Assembly (NCBI GenBank): GCA_002363955.1 | Contig: DEXE01000002.1 | Span: forward strand, 186,001-250,000 | Direction of reading: 5' to 3' | Source of the DNA: Methylophaga sp. UBA3192 | GTDB taxonomy: Bacteria; Pseudomonadota; Gammaproteobacteria; Nitrosococcales; Methylophagaceae | DNA length: 64,000 bases | In this document: piece by piece, positions 1-9,075 of the stretch | Layout of the letters: the number at the start of each line of letters is the position of its first letter | Position numbering within the stretch: position 1 is the stretch's first letter | Position numbers and translations under genes: made by a program | The notes under the pieces: generated by a model | The model's input: only the letters and a program-made list of their open reading frames with translations | Told to the model about the DNA's origin: nothing | Databases searched by the model: none

Positions 1-412
1 TGGCATGGGCCAGATGATGCTCAACCGGGACAAATTTAACGCGCTTTGAATCAATGCCTAAATCATCCAGCAGTTTCATCACGTTTTTGTGATTACGCCA
101 GTAACGACGATTACCGGAAAATAAAGCAGTCAATGCTCTGTCAGGTGCATACCAGTGACGTTTGGCATAATGCCAGCGAGCAGGTGATTGCAGGCCAATC
201 TGCGCATAAGGAAACGCGACGATATCTATCTCATCAGGGCGGATACCGGCCTGTTCAAGGCAGTATCTGGTGGCTTCATAAGCCATCTTGCCCTTGGCAT
301 GCTTGTCACGCAGGAAGCGTTCTTCTTCGGCAGCTGCCACCAGTTTTCCATCAATATACAAAGCAGCTGAGGCGTCGTGGTTTACCGCGCCGGAAAGGCC
401 TAAAACGATCAT
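1..412 (-). CDS. Carbamoyltransferase, NodU/CmcH family (N-terminal part, cut by window edge)
   Basis: Only the first 137 codons are present; the gene runs off the left edge. It starts with the family opening MIVLGLSGAVNHDASAAL, followed by AAAEEERF, and the visible part ends in EHHLAHA, the His-rich metal-binding motif of the Kae1-like domain of NodU/TobZ enzymes. The family transfers a carbamoyl group from carbamoyl phosphate, through a carbamoyl-adenylate, to a hydroxyl of a sugar or antibiotic. Next to polysaccharide genes, O-carbamoylation of a surface glycan is the likely role. The ATG at 412 was chosen because translation from it gives the expected N-terminus. The acceptor cannot be read from the sequence. 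Confidence 0.88.
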   Translation of the reverse strand, partial: MIVLGLSGAVNHDASAALYIDGKLVAAAEEERFLRDKHAKGKMAYEATRYCLEQAGIRPDEIDIVAFPYAQIGLQSPARWHYAKRHWYAPDRALTALFSGNRRYWRNHKNVMKLLDDLGIDSKRVKFVPVEHHLAHA

Positions 413-476
413 AAATTATCTTCGAGTTGCGTAAAAATGTTGTTCAGTATATCAAGCGTGGAGGGCGGGAGACCAT

Positions 477-1400
477 TTAACCTGTCAGAGGACCGTCATT
501 AATCGGCGTAAACCCCTGCGGGGAGATCTGGAAACCATTTTGACGGGCCTGATTGATATCAATTTGCACCAGCTTATCCAGTGAAGACCATGCCGCTGGC
601 GCATCACGTAGATTTTTAGGTAACCAGCGATTCGATTTCCAGTTCATGAAATGGAGATACATAAATTCCCTGTTATCTCTGTCATTGGTCAGGTGACCAT
701 CTTTCCAAAACCATTGTTGAGGATGATCTGAACTTCCATCAAGCCACTTAATTGGTGAGAGAACCGTACTAAACTGTTCCTTATATAAAACCCGTCTTTG
801 ATAAGGCGAGCTGAAAGACCACAACTTGCGTAACCACAATGGGTGATTTTTATGGCGAACAAACAACTTGGAAAATTTTGATTCATCCAGGCCGAGATGT
901 TCGTCCATTTCCATTAATTTCTGCCAATCTGGGATTTTTCGAAAAGCTTGTCGATATTTATCCGTATTGCGGAAAATAGCGAAATGCCCTGAAAGACGGC
1001 GGTTATGTGTGCCGATAACATCATATTTTCGCAGTAAATCGTCAGTAATAAAGCTTCTTATCTGACCATAGATAATATCAATATCCCCAATAGCAAAAAA
1101 ATCATAATCCTTAATATCTGATTCATGAATAAACCCTAAGGCAGGCTTCAAATCACATAATTTATAAGGGCTTGTAGGATTAAAATGGATAGCTAAACGA
1201 TCACTTACCAAGCGTTTATATTCTTCAAAAGTCATAGGCACATAGCTGACATTTGAGCACTGATTTATCGGCTCACCACAGTCGGTGTAAAAAAGCCAGT
1301 GGATGCCCGGATTACGACTGCAGCTTTCGAGGTATAACTCGAACCATTCCGGCCATTGACCAAAATAGGGGATAACAATCACAATTGTCGGTTGTTTCAA
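477..1400 (-). CDS. DUF6625-like putative glycosyltransferase
   Basis: A 307-residue soluble protein. It opens with a beta-strand-like PTIVIVIPYFGQWPEWFELY, has YKLCDLKPALGF near residue 100 and a DxD-like FFAIGDIDIIYG near 125-135. These are typical of DUF6625 proteins found in capsule and LPS clusters and regarded as glycosyltransferase-like with a GT-A fold. The DIDI stretch may bind the metal-nucleotide sugar, which is inference. It is transcribed in the same direction as the downstream carbamoyltransferase, 64 bases away, so the two may form one unit that adds and decorates a surface sugar. Donor and acceptor are unknown. Confidence 0.6.
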   Translation of the reverse strand: MKQPTIVIVIPYFGQWPEWFELYLESCSRNPGIHWLFYTDCGEPINQCSNVSYVPMTFEEYKRLVSDRLAIHFNPTSPYKLCDLKPALGFIHESDIKDYDFFAIGDIDIIYGQIRSFITDDLLRKYDVIGTHNRRLSGHFAIFRNTDKYRQAFRKIPDWQKLMEMDEHLGLDESKFSKLFVRHKNHPLWLRKLWSFSSPYQRRVLYKEQFSTVLSPIKWLDGSSDHPQQWFWKDGHLTNDRDNREFMYLHFMNWKSNRWLPKNLRDAPAAWSSLDKLVQIDINQARQNGFQISPQGFTPINDGPLTG

Positions 1401-1685
1401 AAAAGTTACCTATAAAAATGCTGATGATTAAATCGACTTCAAAAACAGTTTAATTTGTATGCTCTGGATGAACAGCTATGAGTTCTGCCAGCTTATTTTG
1501 CCAAGCTACCAGTATAAATAATATGAGATAATAACCTCTTTAAATGAAGTGTTTTCGTTTTAAACTAATTTGCTGGCATTCGTTTAAAACGTCAATTTGA
1601 ATTAGGAACCGTTAGCGCCCAGATGATAAGCCTAACTTTCATTTAAACAGTGTGTAGAACCTCGAAATAATATGATGTTAATAAA

Positions 1686-2912
1686 ATGCTGAATCGCTTA
1701 AAAAGTTTTCCTGCTGCTGAAAAAACTATTTTCGTTTTAATGAATATATGGCTAGCGGGTTTTTTTCTTTCTCCCACCGGCAAGCAACACTATCAATTCT
1801 TTATTCTATCAATCGTATTAAGTGCTTTCTGGCTGATTTTTGCTCAGAAAATTAACTACAGAAGCCTGTTAAACTCCAAAGTATTAATGTCAGCCTCATT
1901 TTATGCCTTGCTCTTCCTGATTAGTATCGCCTGGTCTAATGATCTCGGTTTTTCTGCTAAATTCAAAGACATCAAAACTTTTTTGTATTTGATTTTTTTT
2001 GCATTGGTCTTTTTGTACGTGATCAACGGCCAGTCAAAAAGGATGATTACTGTAGTCAACATTTTAATTGTTGCTGCTGTTATCAGTTTATTAATCAATT
2101 TGTTTGTTTTCTATGCAATCAATGGAGAAGACATGTCTGCCAGATTTTTTGGAATGGGCAGATTGTGGAATCCACTTTGGGCCGCAGCAATGTATGGGGC
2201 AACAGCATTAACCATACTGGCCATTTTGTTGGATAAGTTTAATCAGTTCAAGCCAGTATTCAGAGGTATGTTTTTACTCGCATATGTATTGATGTTGGGT
2301 GCGGTTGTTCTTACCCAATCCAGAACACCTATTGCAGCAACGATAATGCTCTCTTTGTTTATTGTGATGGTGTCGCAACAATCATTAAAAATAAAAATAA
2401 GTGTTATCTTAACAAGTGGAATTATTGGTGTAATAACACTGTTATATTCGCTCCCCTTTATTCAGGAACAGATGGGGAGAGGCCAGAGTTACCGGTTAGA
2501 TCTTTGGTTTGGTTTTATAGAACGGGCGAAAGAACACCTTTTTCTCGGTCATGGTGGTGGGTCGAACGTACCCATTTCTTCACCCGTCGATTATGTTGAT
2601 GGCTGGTATCACTATCATAGTACCTATGTTGCTTCTTTAGTTGAAATGGGGCTGGCGGGACTTTTTTTGCATCTGCTCCTCATCGTCACCACCTTGTCTG
2701 CTGCATGGAAAATGCGGAATATTTTTATTGTTAAAGTTGCCGCGATAGTCTTTATCTATACCTGTATTTTAGGTATCACATTTGGTCATGGCATATTGAC
2801 GCGGATGAATTCACAATGGCTGATTTTCTGGATGCCGTTACTGGTTATTGCTATCTATGAAATCAGCAGCAATAAAATGTCAGTTCGGAATGACTCTCCG
2901 GATGTCCAATAA
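1686..2912 (+). CDS. O-antigen ligase / polymerase family membrane protein (WaaL/Wzy-like)
   Basis: A 408-residue polytopic inner-membrane protein with about ten to twelve hydrophobic segments. After residue 270 comes a large periplasmic loop with YRLDLWFGF, then GHGGGSNVP, then YHSTYVASLVEMGLAGLF. That arrangement (R in the loop, then H-x-x-Y with E-x-G-x-x-G) is the Wzy_C/O-antigen ligase signature. Such proteins join O-antigen or related glycans to lipid A-core, or polymerise repeat units, on the periplasmic side. It stands alone on the plus strand, divergent from the DUF6625 gene and convergent with the GT4 gene. Ligase and polymerase cannot be told apart by eye. The waaF-type core gene nearby favours ligase. 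Confidence 0.78.
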   Translation: MLNRLKSFPAAEKTIFVLMNIWLAGFFLSPTGKQHYQFFILSIVLSAFWLIFAQKINYRSLLNSKVLMSASFYALLFLISIAWSNDLGFSAKFKDIKTFLYLIFFALVFLYVINGQSKRMITVVNILIVAAVISLLINLFVFYAINGEDMSARFFGMGRLWNPLWAAAMYGATALTILAILLDKFNQFKPVFRGMFLLAYVLMLGAVVLTQSRTPIAATIMLSLFIVMVSQQSLKIKISVILTSGIIGVITLLYSLPFIQEQMGRGQSYRLDLWFGFIERAKEHLFLGHGGGSNVPISSPVDYVDGWYHYHSTYVASLVEMGLAGLFLHLLLIVTTLSAAWKMRNIFIVKVAAIVFIYTCILGITFGHGILTRMNSQWLIFWMPLLVIAIYEISSNKMSVRNDSPDVQ

Positions 2913-2933
2913 GAACGTAGCAGCTGATTTGTC

Positions 2934-4067
2934 TTAAGCGTTTAACAGGCGTGAAATCCGGGAATTAGACCAAAATGCCTGTTTAACAGCCGAGTCGGAG
3001 AATAAGGTTTCCAGTCTGCTATTAATGGCTTGTTTGTTGGCTATTGAGGTTTCGACGTTAGCTGTTTTGATTAAAGCATCGCTCAGTGCATCAATGTCTC
3101 TGAATTTAAATAACTGACCAATTCCATCAATGATTTCAGCGCCACCGCCACAATCGGTGCAAATTATGGGCAAGTCTGCTGCCATGGCTTCAAGAAGCAC
3201 CATTCCGAAAGGCTCGCGGTCTGAACTCAAAGCAAATACATCGAATGCCTTAAAGTAGCGTCTGGCTTCAGCAACCGAACCAAGAAACAAAACATGGTTA
3301 TCAATATCGAGTGCTAGCACTAGTGTTTTAAGTTCTGCTTCCAGTTTTCCTTTACCAATTAAACAAAGCTTTGCATTCTCTGGAAGAGAGGGTAAGGCTT
3401 TTGCAAATCCACGGATTAGGGTTTGTGGATCCTTGTCAGGGTGAATGCGACCGACACTTCCCACTATCCAATCATCCATAGAAAGATTGAGTTTTGCTCT
3501 GGCCTCAGGTTTTGGCAAAAGCTCACTTTGTACTAACTCAACATCAATACGATTGTAGAGCGTTTGGATCTTTTCTTCCGGCCAATCCGGCAAATGACCT
3601 CGGATTTCATCTCGCACTGCATTGGAAACTGCTAATAATGTTAAACGTGATTTAAAAAAGTTGACTAAAAAACGACGTCCGGGACGATCAAAGTCACCAA
3701 AAGAATGTCGGATACTCAAGATGGGCAAATGAGTCGCCAGAGCTGCGATGTAAGTTGGTTTCGCTCGGTGTGCGATGCAGGCAACAAAGTTGTATTGCTT
3801 GGCAAGCTGATGGATTTTTCTGATGATGCCAAGCTTGAGCCCACTTAATTGTTTGCTTTTGTAATTAAGGAATATCACTTCATCAGAACAGGCTTTTTCT
3901 GCCACGAGCGGATCGGGTTCACCTGATAAAAATACGGTAATCACTTTATAAGGTGTGTCTTTAAAAAGCACGGCATATTGGCGCGCGCAATCCAGAAAGG
4001 GGTCGTAGTAACTGTGACAGATATGCAGAATGTACGGGGTTTGCTTAGTGTTTTCGATGCTGGTCAT
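2934..4067 (-). CDS. Glycosyltransferase family 4
   Basis: A 377-residue GT-B protein. The C-terminal half has GSVGRIHPDKDPQTLIRGFA (about residues 203-222), LCLIGKGKLE, and the E-x7-E donor motif in EPFGMVLLEAMAADLPII near 285-300, all typical of GT4 retaining transferases. No membrane segment is seen, so it should act at the cytoplasmic face of the inner membrane. It is the last gene of the operon waaF - InaA kinase - GT4, with 14 bases separating it from the kinase gene. Addition of a hexose to the LPS core is the most likely job. The sugar is not predictable. Confidence 0.85.
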   Translation of the reverse strand: MTSIENTKQTPYILHICHSYYDPFLDCARQYAVLFKDTPYKVITVFLSGEPDPLVAEKACSDEVIFLNYKSKQLSGLKLGIIRKIHQLAKQYNFVACIAHRAKPTYIAALATHLPILSIRHSFGDFDRPGRRFLVNFFKSRLTLLAVSNAVRDEIRGHLPDWPEEKIQTLYNRIDVELVQSELLPKPEARAKLNLSMDDWIVGSVGRIHPDKDPQTLIRGFAKALPSLPENAKLCLIGKGKLEAELKTLVLALDIDNHVLFLGSVAEARRYFKAFDVFALSSDREPFGMVLLEAMAADLPIICTDCGGGAEIIDGIGQLFKFRDIDALSDALIKTANVETSIANKQAINSRLETLFSDSAVKQAFWSNSRISRLLNA

Positions 4068-4081
4068 AGTCTACGTTTCCG

Positions 4082-4843
4082 CTAATGCGTGCGTTGCTTG
4101 CGAGGCGTCAGTTTACGCCAGAGTTTTTTATCTTTGGCACGAAGCTTCTCGACTTGCAGATAGGCTTTAAAAAAATACAAACGATCCTTTAAAGTCCAGC
4201 GGTGATCTGCATGACGATTAAAACTGGATAAATCCCGTTTCATCGCCAGTTTTGAACTGAAACGCCAGCGCAGTTTTTCCAGATCAATCAGACGAATCTT
4301 CCATTTGCCTTTTTTGTTTAACTTAACAAACACGTGCTTGGGGTAAAAACAATTATGCACGTAATGTGAGCGGTGCAGCTTACGTGTCAGTTTGGCAAGC
4401 TTGCGAATAAGTTGATAGCGTTTTTCCTTGGTCAGCTGTGTCGGGTCAAGGTTATCCAGAGAGGTGTAGTTATCCAGCGCTTTGGTGATTAAAACGGCAC
4501 GGTCATCTTGTTTGCCAAAATACAATGGGTTTAACGTGGGGATTTTCAGTTTTTTCAGTTGCTGAATATTTTCCAGCTCTTTTTGAAACGTGGGGATTCC
4601 TTTGAACGGATGCCGCCAGGTCCGGCTGTAGTAATTTTGCTGGCGTTTCACAAAAACCTTGGTTATGCCTTTACGGGTATCAAACTCCGTACGTGTCACG
4701 CCACTCCAGCCACCGCGTGCTTCATTAGGTGCATCAAACCAGTTTTTGGGTAAAGACCAAACGCGTTCAAAAGATAAAGCTCTGCGACTCGACCAATAAA
4801 CACGATTGATAAAAGCGCTGGTTTTTTTATTGAAAATAGCCAT
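4082..4843 (-). CDS. LPS kinase InaA/WaaP-family protein
   Basis: A 253-residue protein kinase-like fold of the Kdo/WaaP group that phosphorylates sugars of the LPS inner core. Visible parts are the ATP-site lysine in KVFVKRQQ (about K66), a hinge-like VLITKALDNY, the catalytic loop HRSHYVHNCFYPKHVFV (158-173) and the metal-binding IDLEK (D187). The catalytic loop has HNC (163-165) where WaaP has an Asp after the His, the variant I associate with InaA-type members. Activity is therefore less certain than for WaaP. It lies 3 bases after waaF and 14 before the GT4 gene, which supports a core-modifying role. Confidence 0.8.
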   Translation of the reverse strand: MAIFNKKTSAFINRVYWSSRRALSFERVWSLPKNWFDAPNEARGGWSGVTRTEFDTRKGITKVFVKRQQNYYSRTWRHPFKGIPTFQKELENIQQLKKLKIPTLNPLYFGKQDDRAVLITKALDNYTSLDNLDPTQLTKEKRYQLIRKLAKLTRKLHRSHYVHNCFYPKHVFVKLNKKGKWKIRLIDLEKLRWRFSSKLAMKRDLSSFNRHADHRWTLKDRLYFFKAYLQVEKLRAKDKKLWRKLTPRKQRTH

Positions 4844-4846
4844 CTT

Positions 4847-5866
4847 TCAACTCGTTGATGACTGCAGTTGTCGTAAAACCTGTTCAGGCTGGATATCTTG
4901 CATACATTTATGATGCCCTTCGGGGCAGGTGCGTTGAAAACACGGACCACAGTCCACGGGAATTTGCAGAATCGTGGCATTATCCGATAAGGGGGGCGTA
5001 AATGCCGGTGACGTTGGTCCATAAATAGCAATAAGCGGTTTTTGCAATGCAGCAGCGATATGCATTAATCCGGAATCATTACTGACCACCTGGTCGGCTG
5101 TGGCAATCAAATCAATGGCTTCACCCAACTGGGTTTTGCCGCACAAATTAATGACATTCTGTTTATCGGTAATGCCTGCGACAATTTGTTCACCTGTCAC
5201 CGCATCGGCTTTGGAGCCCATAATCAATACTTGCCAGCCTTGCTGAGTAAGCAGCTCCCCTAAAGCAGCGTAATGCGATGTCGGCCATTGTTTGGCCGGA
5301 CCAAACTCTGCGCCAGGACATAAAACCAAGCGTTTTTGCTCAGCCAATTTAGCTGGATTTAACTCACTGGAAACGGCTTCTGCAATCATTTTAGGTGGCA
5401 GAAAGTCGGGTGCTATATGTGCTTGGGAAGCAGGATGAGCCAACGCAACAAAGCGTTGCACCATAAGTGGTAATCTTTGTTTATTCAGTTTGCGGGGATC
5501 ATTAAGTAGGCCATAGCGCATCTCGCCTAACCAGCCTGTGCGTTGTGGAATATTGGCAAACCAGGGGATTAGCGCTGATTTCCAGGAATTAGGCAACACA
5601 ATGGATTGATCATAGTTCCTGTGACGCAGACCGAGACCAATCTGGCGCCGCTGTTTCCAGCCGAACACACCATGCGTTACCGGCATTTTTATCGCTTCAC
5701 GGATTTCGGGCATACGGGCCAGTAATGGACGAGTCCATTCAGGTGCCAGCACATCAATATGAGATTGCGGATGTTGCTGTTTAAGTGCAGCAAATAACGA
5801 CTGTGCCATTACCATGTCACCGACCCATGAAGGGCCAATGATCAGGATGTCGTGTTTAACGGACAT
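4847..5866 (-). CDS. waaF: ADP-heptose:LPS heptosyltransferase II
   Basis: A 339-residue GT9 enzyme that transfers the second L-glycero-D-manno-heptose onto the LPS inner core, using ADP-heptose at the cytoplasmic membrane face. Clear features are DILIIGPSWVGDMVMAQSLF at the start, PGAEFGPAKQWP near residue 185, VVSNDSGLMHIAAAL near 260 (nucleotide-sugar site), and the C-terminal DCGPCFQRTCPEGHHKCM cluster typical of WaaF. Length matches the family, about 340-350. It is followed 3 bases later by the InaA-type kinase, a usual neighbour since that family acts on heptose. Confidence 0.93.
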   Translation of the reverse strand: MSVKHDILIIGPSWVGDMVMAQSLFAALKQQHPQSHIDVLAPEWTRPLLARMPEIREAIKMPVTHGVFGWKQRRQIGLGLRHRNYDQSIVLPNSWKSALIPWFANIPQRTGWLGEMRYGLLNDPRKLNKQRLPLMVQRFVALAHPASQAHIAPDFLPPKMIAEAVSSELNPAKLAEQKRLVLCPGAEFGPAKQWPTSHYAALGELLTQQGWQVLIMGSKADAVTGEQIVAGITDKQNVINLCGKTQLGEAIDLIATADQVVSNDSGLMHIAAALQKPLIAIYGPTSPAFTPPLSDNATILQIPVDCGPCFQRTCPEGHHKCMQDIQPEQVLRQLQSSTS

Positions 5867-5872
5867 AAATGA

Positions 5873-6679
5873 TTAATGCAGCGTGCTGTGCGCCAGATAA
5901 ATAAATATCACGCCAGCCGCAATTAATGAGATCTGCTGTAGTGTCTCTGAAGGTTTCACTTTGCTGTGCAAGCCAGGAATCAAATCAGCCACCGCGATAT
6001 AAACAAAGCTGGAGGCTGCCACCACCAGAATGTAGGGCAAAAGATGCTGCATATCGGCCAGCAGGAAGTAGGCCAGAACGGCACCCACCACGGTTCCCAG
6101 ACTGGAAAGCATATTGAAATAAAGTGCTTTGCGGCGCGTATAGCCACTGTGCAACAGGATCACAAAATCGCCCAGTTCCTGAGGGATTTCATGTGCTGCG
6201 ATTGCCAGCGCGGTAACAATGCCCAGATGCACATCCGTTAAAAAAGCTGCAGCAATCAATACACCATCGACAAAATTATGAATGCCATCACCGATAAGAA
6301 TTAACGCTCCTGCGGCTTTCTTAGGTTCTTCATGTTGGTGGTTATGATGATCTTCACCAAGTTCTGGAATGTTCTCATGGCCATGATGGCTATGGCAATG
6401 TCGCCATAACACCATTTTTTCCAGCAAAAAAAAGCTTAACAAACCAATGAGTAATGTCAGTCCAAGATGATGGGGATCGACAAAATATTCATGCTCAATC
6501 GCATGGGGAAGTAGCCCTAAAAACGATGCACCAAGCAATGCTCCAATTGCAAAGCTAACCAGATGGGGCACAGCATAATGACGGGTTTGAGTCGGTAATA
6601 GCAGAAAGCTTGAAGCAATTATGACACTTAGTAAGCCGCCGAGAATACTGAAGATGATTATCCAGAGTAATAAGTCCAT
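5873..6679 (-). CDS. ZIP-family divalent metal transporter
   Basis: A 268-residue inner-membrane protein with about eight helices. The metal path is marked by HNFVDGVLIAAAF and HEIPQELGDFVILLHSG, the paired helix 4 and 5 motifs of ZIP transporters. Between helices 3 and 4 is a His-rich cytosolic loop with HCHSHHGHEN and EDHHNHQHEE, as in LIV-1-type ZIPs, probably sensing or binding Zn. The ATG at 6679 is preferred. A TTG ten codons upstream is in frame but would add a polar leader unlike the family. It is 6 bases upstream of waaF and co-directional. Zinc uptake is likely; Fe or Mn cannot be excluded. Confidence 0.88.
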   Translation of the reverse strand: MDLLLWIIIFSILGGLLSVIIASSFLLLPTQTRHYAVPHLVSFAIGALLGASFLGLLPHAIEHEYFVDPHHLGLTLLIGLLSFFLLEKMVLWRHCHSHHGHENIPELGEDHHNHQHEEPKKAAGALILIGDGIHNFVDGVLIAAAFLTDVHLGIVTALAIAAHEIPQELGDFVILLHSGYTRRKALYFNMLSSLGTVVGAVLAYFLLADMQHLLPYILVVAASSFVYIAVADLIPGLHSKVKPSETLQQISLIAAGVIFIYLAHSTLH

Positions 6680-6717
6680 ATGCACCTGAAACAGAAAATG
6701 AATGCGCAAATCATACC

Positions 6718-7458
6718 TTATTCAGCCGCTATCCATATAAGCGACGCCATTCGCCCGGTGACGCCATCGCGTCTAAAGGAGAAAAAACGGTCTTTTTCGC
6801 TATAGGTACAATAATCCCCACCATAGATTGCGGTAACACCCTGCGCAGATAGGCGTTGTCTGGCAAGCAGATAAATATCGGCCAAAAAACGATCTGAATG
6901 TGTTGCAGTAAAAGCGGATTCTGCATTGCCATCACTGGCCATAAAAGCCGATTTTACTTCCGGTCCAACTTCAAAAGCCTGCGGACCAATCGCTGGCCCT
7001 AGCCAGACAATAATTTCTGATAATGGCATATTGAATTGAGCCAGCGTATTTTCAATGATTCCGGCTTGCAAGCCACGCCAACCTGCATGAATCGCAGCCA
7101 CCTGCGAACCCGATTTATCAGTCATTAAAACCGGTAGACAATCTGCCGTCATGATGGCACAGACGGTATTTGCCGAATCACAGAAAATCGCATCGGCTTC
7201 AACATTGACTTGCCATTGATTTGCCTCAATAACATTGCTGCTATGAGTCTGTTTCAGCCATAACGGTGTAGCAGGCAGTGATGCGGACTGAATTAAGCGC
7301 TGTCGATTAGCAATCACTAAAGCGGGCTCATCACCGACATGATCGCCTAAATTGAGCGAATCAAAGGGAGCTCTGCTCTGCCCACCGTTTCGGGTAGTGG
7401 TTATTGCTTTAATATGCTTTGGAGCCGGCCAGTTTACCGTTAGAACAGAATCAGCCAT
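6718..7458 (-). CDS. pgeF: Polyphenol oxidase / purine nucleoside phosphorylase family (YfiH, PgeF)
   Basis: A 246-residue soluble protein of the laccase-domain family. ITTTRNGGQS at the N-terminus, TADCLPVLM and AAIHAGWRG carry the conserved Cys and His of the metal site. In E. coli the homologue removes mis-incorporated L-Ser from peptidoglycan precursors, and other members act on purine nucleosides. The ATG at 7458 overlaps the stop of the upstream phosphatase gene by eight bases and gives the normal length (E. coli YfiH is 243). Longer in-frame extensions are not conserved-looking. It is part of the leftward operon toward waaF. Confidence 0.9.
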   Translation of the reverse strand: MADSVLTVNWPAPKHIKAITTTRNGGQSRAPFDSLNLGDHVGDEPALVIANRQRLIQSASLPATPLWLKQTHSSNVIEANQWQVNVEADAIFCDSANTVCAIMTADCLPVLMTDKSGSQVAAIHAGWRGLQAGIIENTLAQFNMPLSEIIVWLGPAIGPQAFEVGPEVKSAFMASDGNAESAFTATHSDRFLADIYLLARQRLSAQGVTAIYGGDYCTYSEKDRFFSFRRDGVTGRMASLIWIAAE

Positions 7459-8251
7459 CACAGCGCGGCACGTGCAGATAATCACGCCAGGCGGAAAACA
7501 AATTTTCGTCACTGGCTGCACAGGTAGAACGTGGCGTTAAACTTCGACTGAAAACGGCCTCGTTATCCAGAGTACAGGCAAAGGCACCTGCTTCTTTAAT
7601 AATCAGCTGGGCCGCCGCATAATCCCAAATCTGCTGGCGACCATGCAGATACAGTTGAGCTCGGCCCGCCGCCAGCCAGCACAATTCCAGAGCAATAGAC
7701 CCCAGGCTGCGTTGCGAACCATAAGGTTTTTCATCAACCAGCCTTTGGCAAAGCGATTTGGGTAAACGCTTAAAATCAATGATAGCCAGGGTCTGATTCA
7801 GTGCAAGGCCTGAGATCTCAGCATTAAGCCGCTGACCATTCAACCATGCACCAGCCCCTTTTTTAGCCGAAAAACATTCATTCATCACCGGGTCATAAAC
7901 CACCCCGAGCGTGACCTCACCTTTTTCAATTAATGCCAGAGAAATGGAAAAGAAAGGCATGCCGGAGGCAAAGTTACTGGTGCCATCAATGGGATCCAGA
8001 CACCATAAGGCTTCTCCGCTGTTCAACAGTTCAGCCTGCTCGTTTACGGTCATTTCTTCGCCGAGTAATTTAATCTCGGGAAAATCCCGCTGTAAAACCT
8101 CGGTCATTTTCTGCTGCATCAATTTGTCAGCGACGGTGACCACACTGCCATCGTGCTTATATTGACGACTGACAGTCGTAAATAAAGGCATCAAATGTTG
8201 CTGAACGGTCTCAGTCAGACATTGCTGCAGTTGGGCGAGGTCGGTATCCAT
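7451..8251 (-). CDS. Inositol monophosphatase family protein
   Basis: A 266-residue Mg-dependent, Li-sensitive phosphatase-fold enzyme. The metal motifs are visible: LLGEEMT with the first Glu pair, CLDPIDGTSNFASG (the DPxDGTxNF motif, near residue 85) and WDYAAAQLIIKEAGA near 210 (WDxAAxxLIxxEAG). Possible substrates include inositol-1-phosphate, fructose-1,6-bisphosphate and PAP (CysQ-like). SuhB is the closest in length, but the I in DPID and the missing secondary context leave the subfamily open. It is first in a leftward operon and divergent from rsmE, 95 bases away. Confidence 0.86.
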   Translation of the reverse strand: MDTDLAQLQQCLTETVQQHLMPLFTTVSRQYKHDGSVVTVADKLMQQKMTEVLQRDFPEIKLLGEEMTVNEQAELLNSGEALWCLDPIDGTSNFASGMPFFSISLALIEKGEVTLGVVYDPVMNECFSAKKGAGAWLNGQRLNAEISGLALNQTLAIIDFKRLPKSLCQRLVDEKPYGSQRSLGSIALELCWLAAGRAQLYLHGRQQIWDYAAAQLIIKEAGAFACTLDNEAVFSRSLTPRSTCAASDENLFSAWRDYLHVPRCDG

Positions 8252-8346
8252 GGATAAAAAGTATATCAGCGATTTAAGGATAATTATTCAAACTCTGCGA
8301 TGCAGTCTGTAAACTGCTGATTCATTTTGTCAGTTGAAGCTTTTTT

Positions 8347-9075
8347 ATGCGTGTTCCACGATTTTATTGCGCCTGTCTGGTGCCTGCGACATCACCAATG
8401 CTTTTACCGGATGAAGTGTTTCGCCATGCCGTACAAGTATTGCGGATGAAACCCGGCGCATTATTGAACTTGTTTGATGGACAGGGGCTTGAGTATCAGG
8501 CGCAACTGGAGCAGGTGGACAAACGTCAGGCCACTGTCATTCTTCAGCAGCCAATAACAACCGATAACGAATCTCCCCTGGATATTCTGTTGATGCAAGG
8601 CATTTCACGCGGAGAACGGATGGATTATGCCATACAAAAAGCCGTCGAACTGGGTGTAAAACGTATTATGCCTGTGGTGACGGAGCGTTGTAATGTACAA
8701 CTTTCGGGCGATCGCGCCGAGAAAAGATTGAATCACTGGCAAGGTGTGATGATCAGTGCCTGTGAGCAAAGTGGTCGGAGTTATTTGCCGGAATTATTGC
8801 CAATTACTGCATTTAATGATGCTCTGGAAAATACCGATGATAAATGCAAACTGGTTTTGGCACCGGAGGCCAAACAGGGGTTTTCCAGTATGACTAAAGC
8901 CAGCCGCATTGCATTACTGATTGGACCAGAAGGCGGTTTAAGTGATGACGAAATTGCGCGGGCGAATGATGCCGGGTTTACCGGTATTTGTCTTGGTCCA
9001 AGAATATTAAGAACCGAAACCGCCTCTGCAGCCGCATTGGCCATGGTACAGGCTGGCTGGGGAGACATAGGATGA
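8347..9075 (+). CDS. rsmE: 16S rRNA (uracil1498-N3)-methyltransferase
   Basis: A 242-residue SPOUT-class methyltransferase that makes m3U1498 in helix 44 of 16S rRNA using SAM. The trefoil-knot motifs are intact: LLIGPEGGLSDDEI near residue 198 and LGPRILRTETASAAAL near 218. The N-terminal PUA-like part contains HAVQVLRMKPGALLNLFDG. Length matches E. coli RsmE (243). The stop overlaps the next start as ATGA, so it is coupled to the DUF3301 gene. It heads the rightward run that ends with pmbA. Confidence 0.95.
   Translation: MRVPRFYCACLVPATSPMLLPDEVFRHAVQVLRMKPGALLNLFDGQGLEYQAQLEQVDKRQATVILQQPITTDNESPLDILLMQGISRGERMDYAIQKAVELGVKRIMPVVTERCNVQLSGDRAEKRLNHWQGVMISACEQSGRSYLPELLPITAFNDALENTDDKCKLVLAPEAKQGFSSMTKASRIALLIGPEGGLSDDEIARANDAGFTGICLGPRILRTETASAAALAMVQAGWGDIG

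Noticed and set aside
46..414. Plus-strand open frame at the left edge
   Set aside because: It is antisense to the carbamoyltransferase, which has clear family motifs; the plus-strand product is Cys/Arg/His-rich with no sense.
6680..6709. TTG start for the ZIP transporter
   Set aside because: It would add ten residues with no Shine-Dalgarno; the ATG at 6679 fits the family.
8988..9071. Longer DUF3301 protein starting inside rsmE
   Set aside because: The extension is an out-of-frame reading of the conserved rsmE end; the ATG at 9072 overlaps the stop as ATGA.
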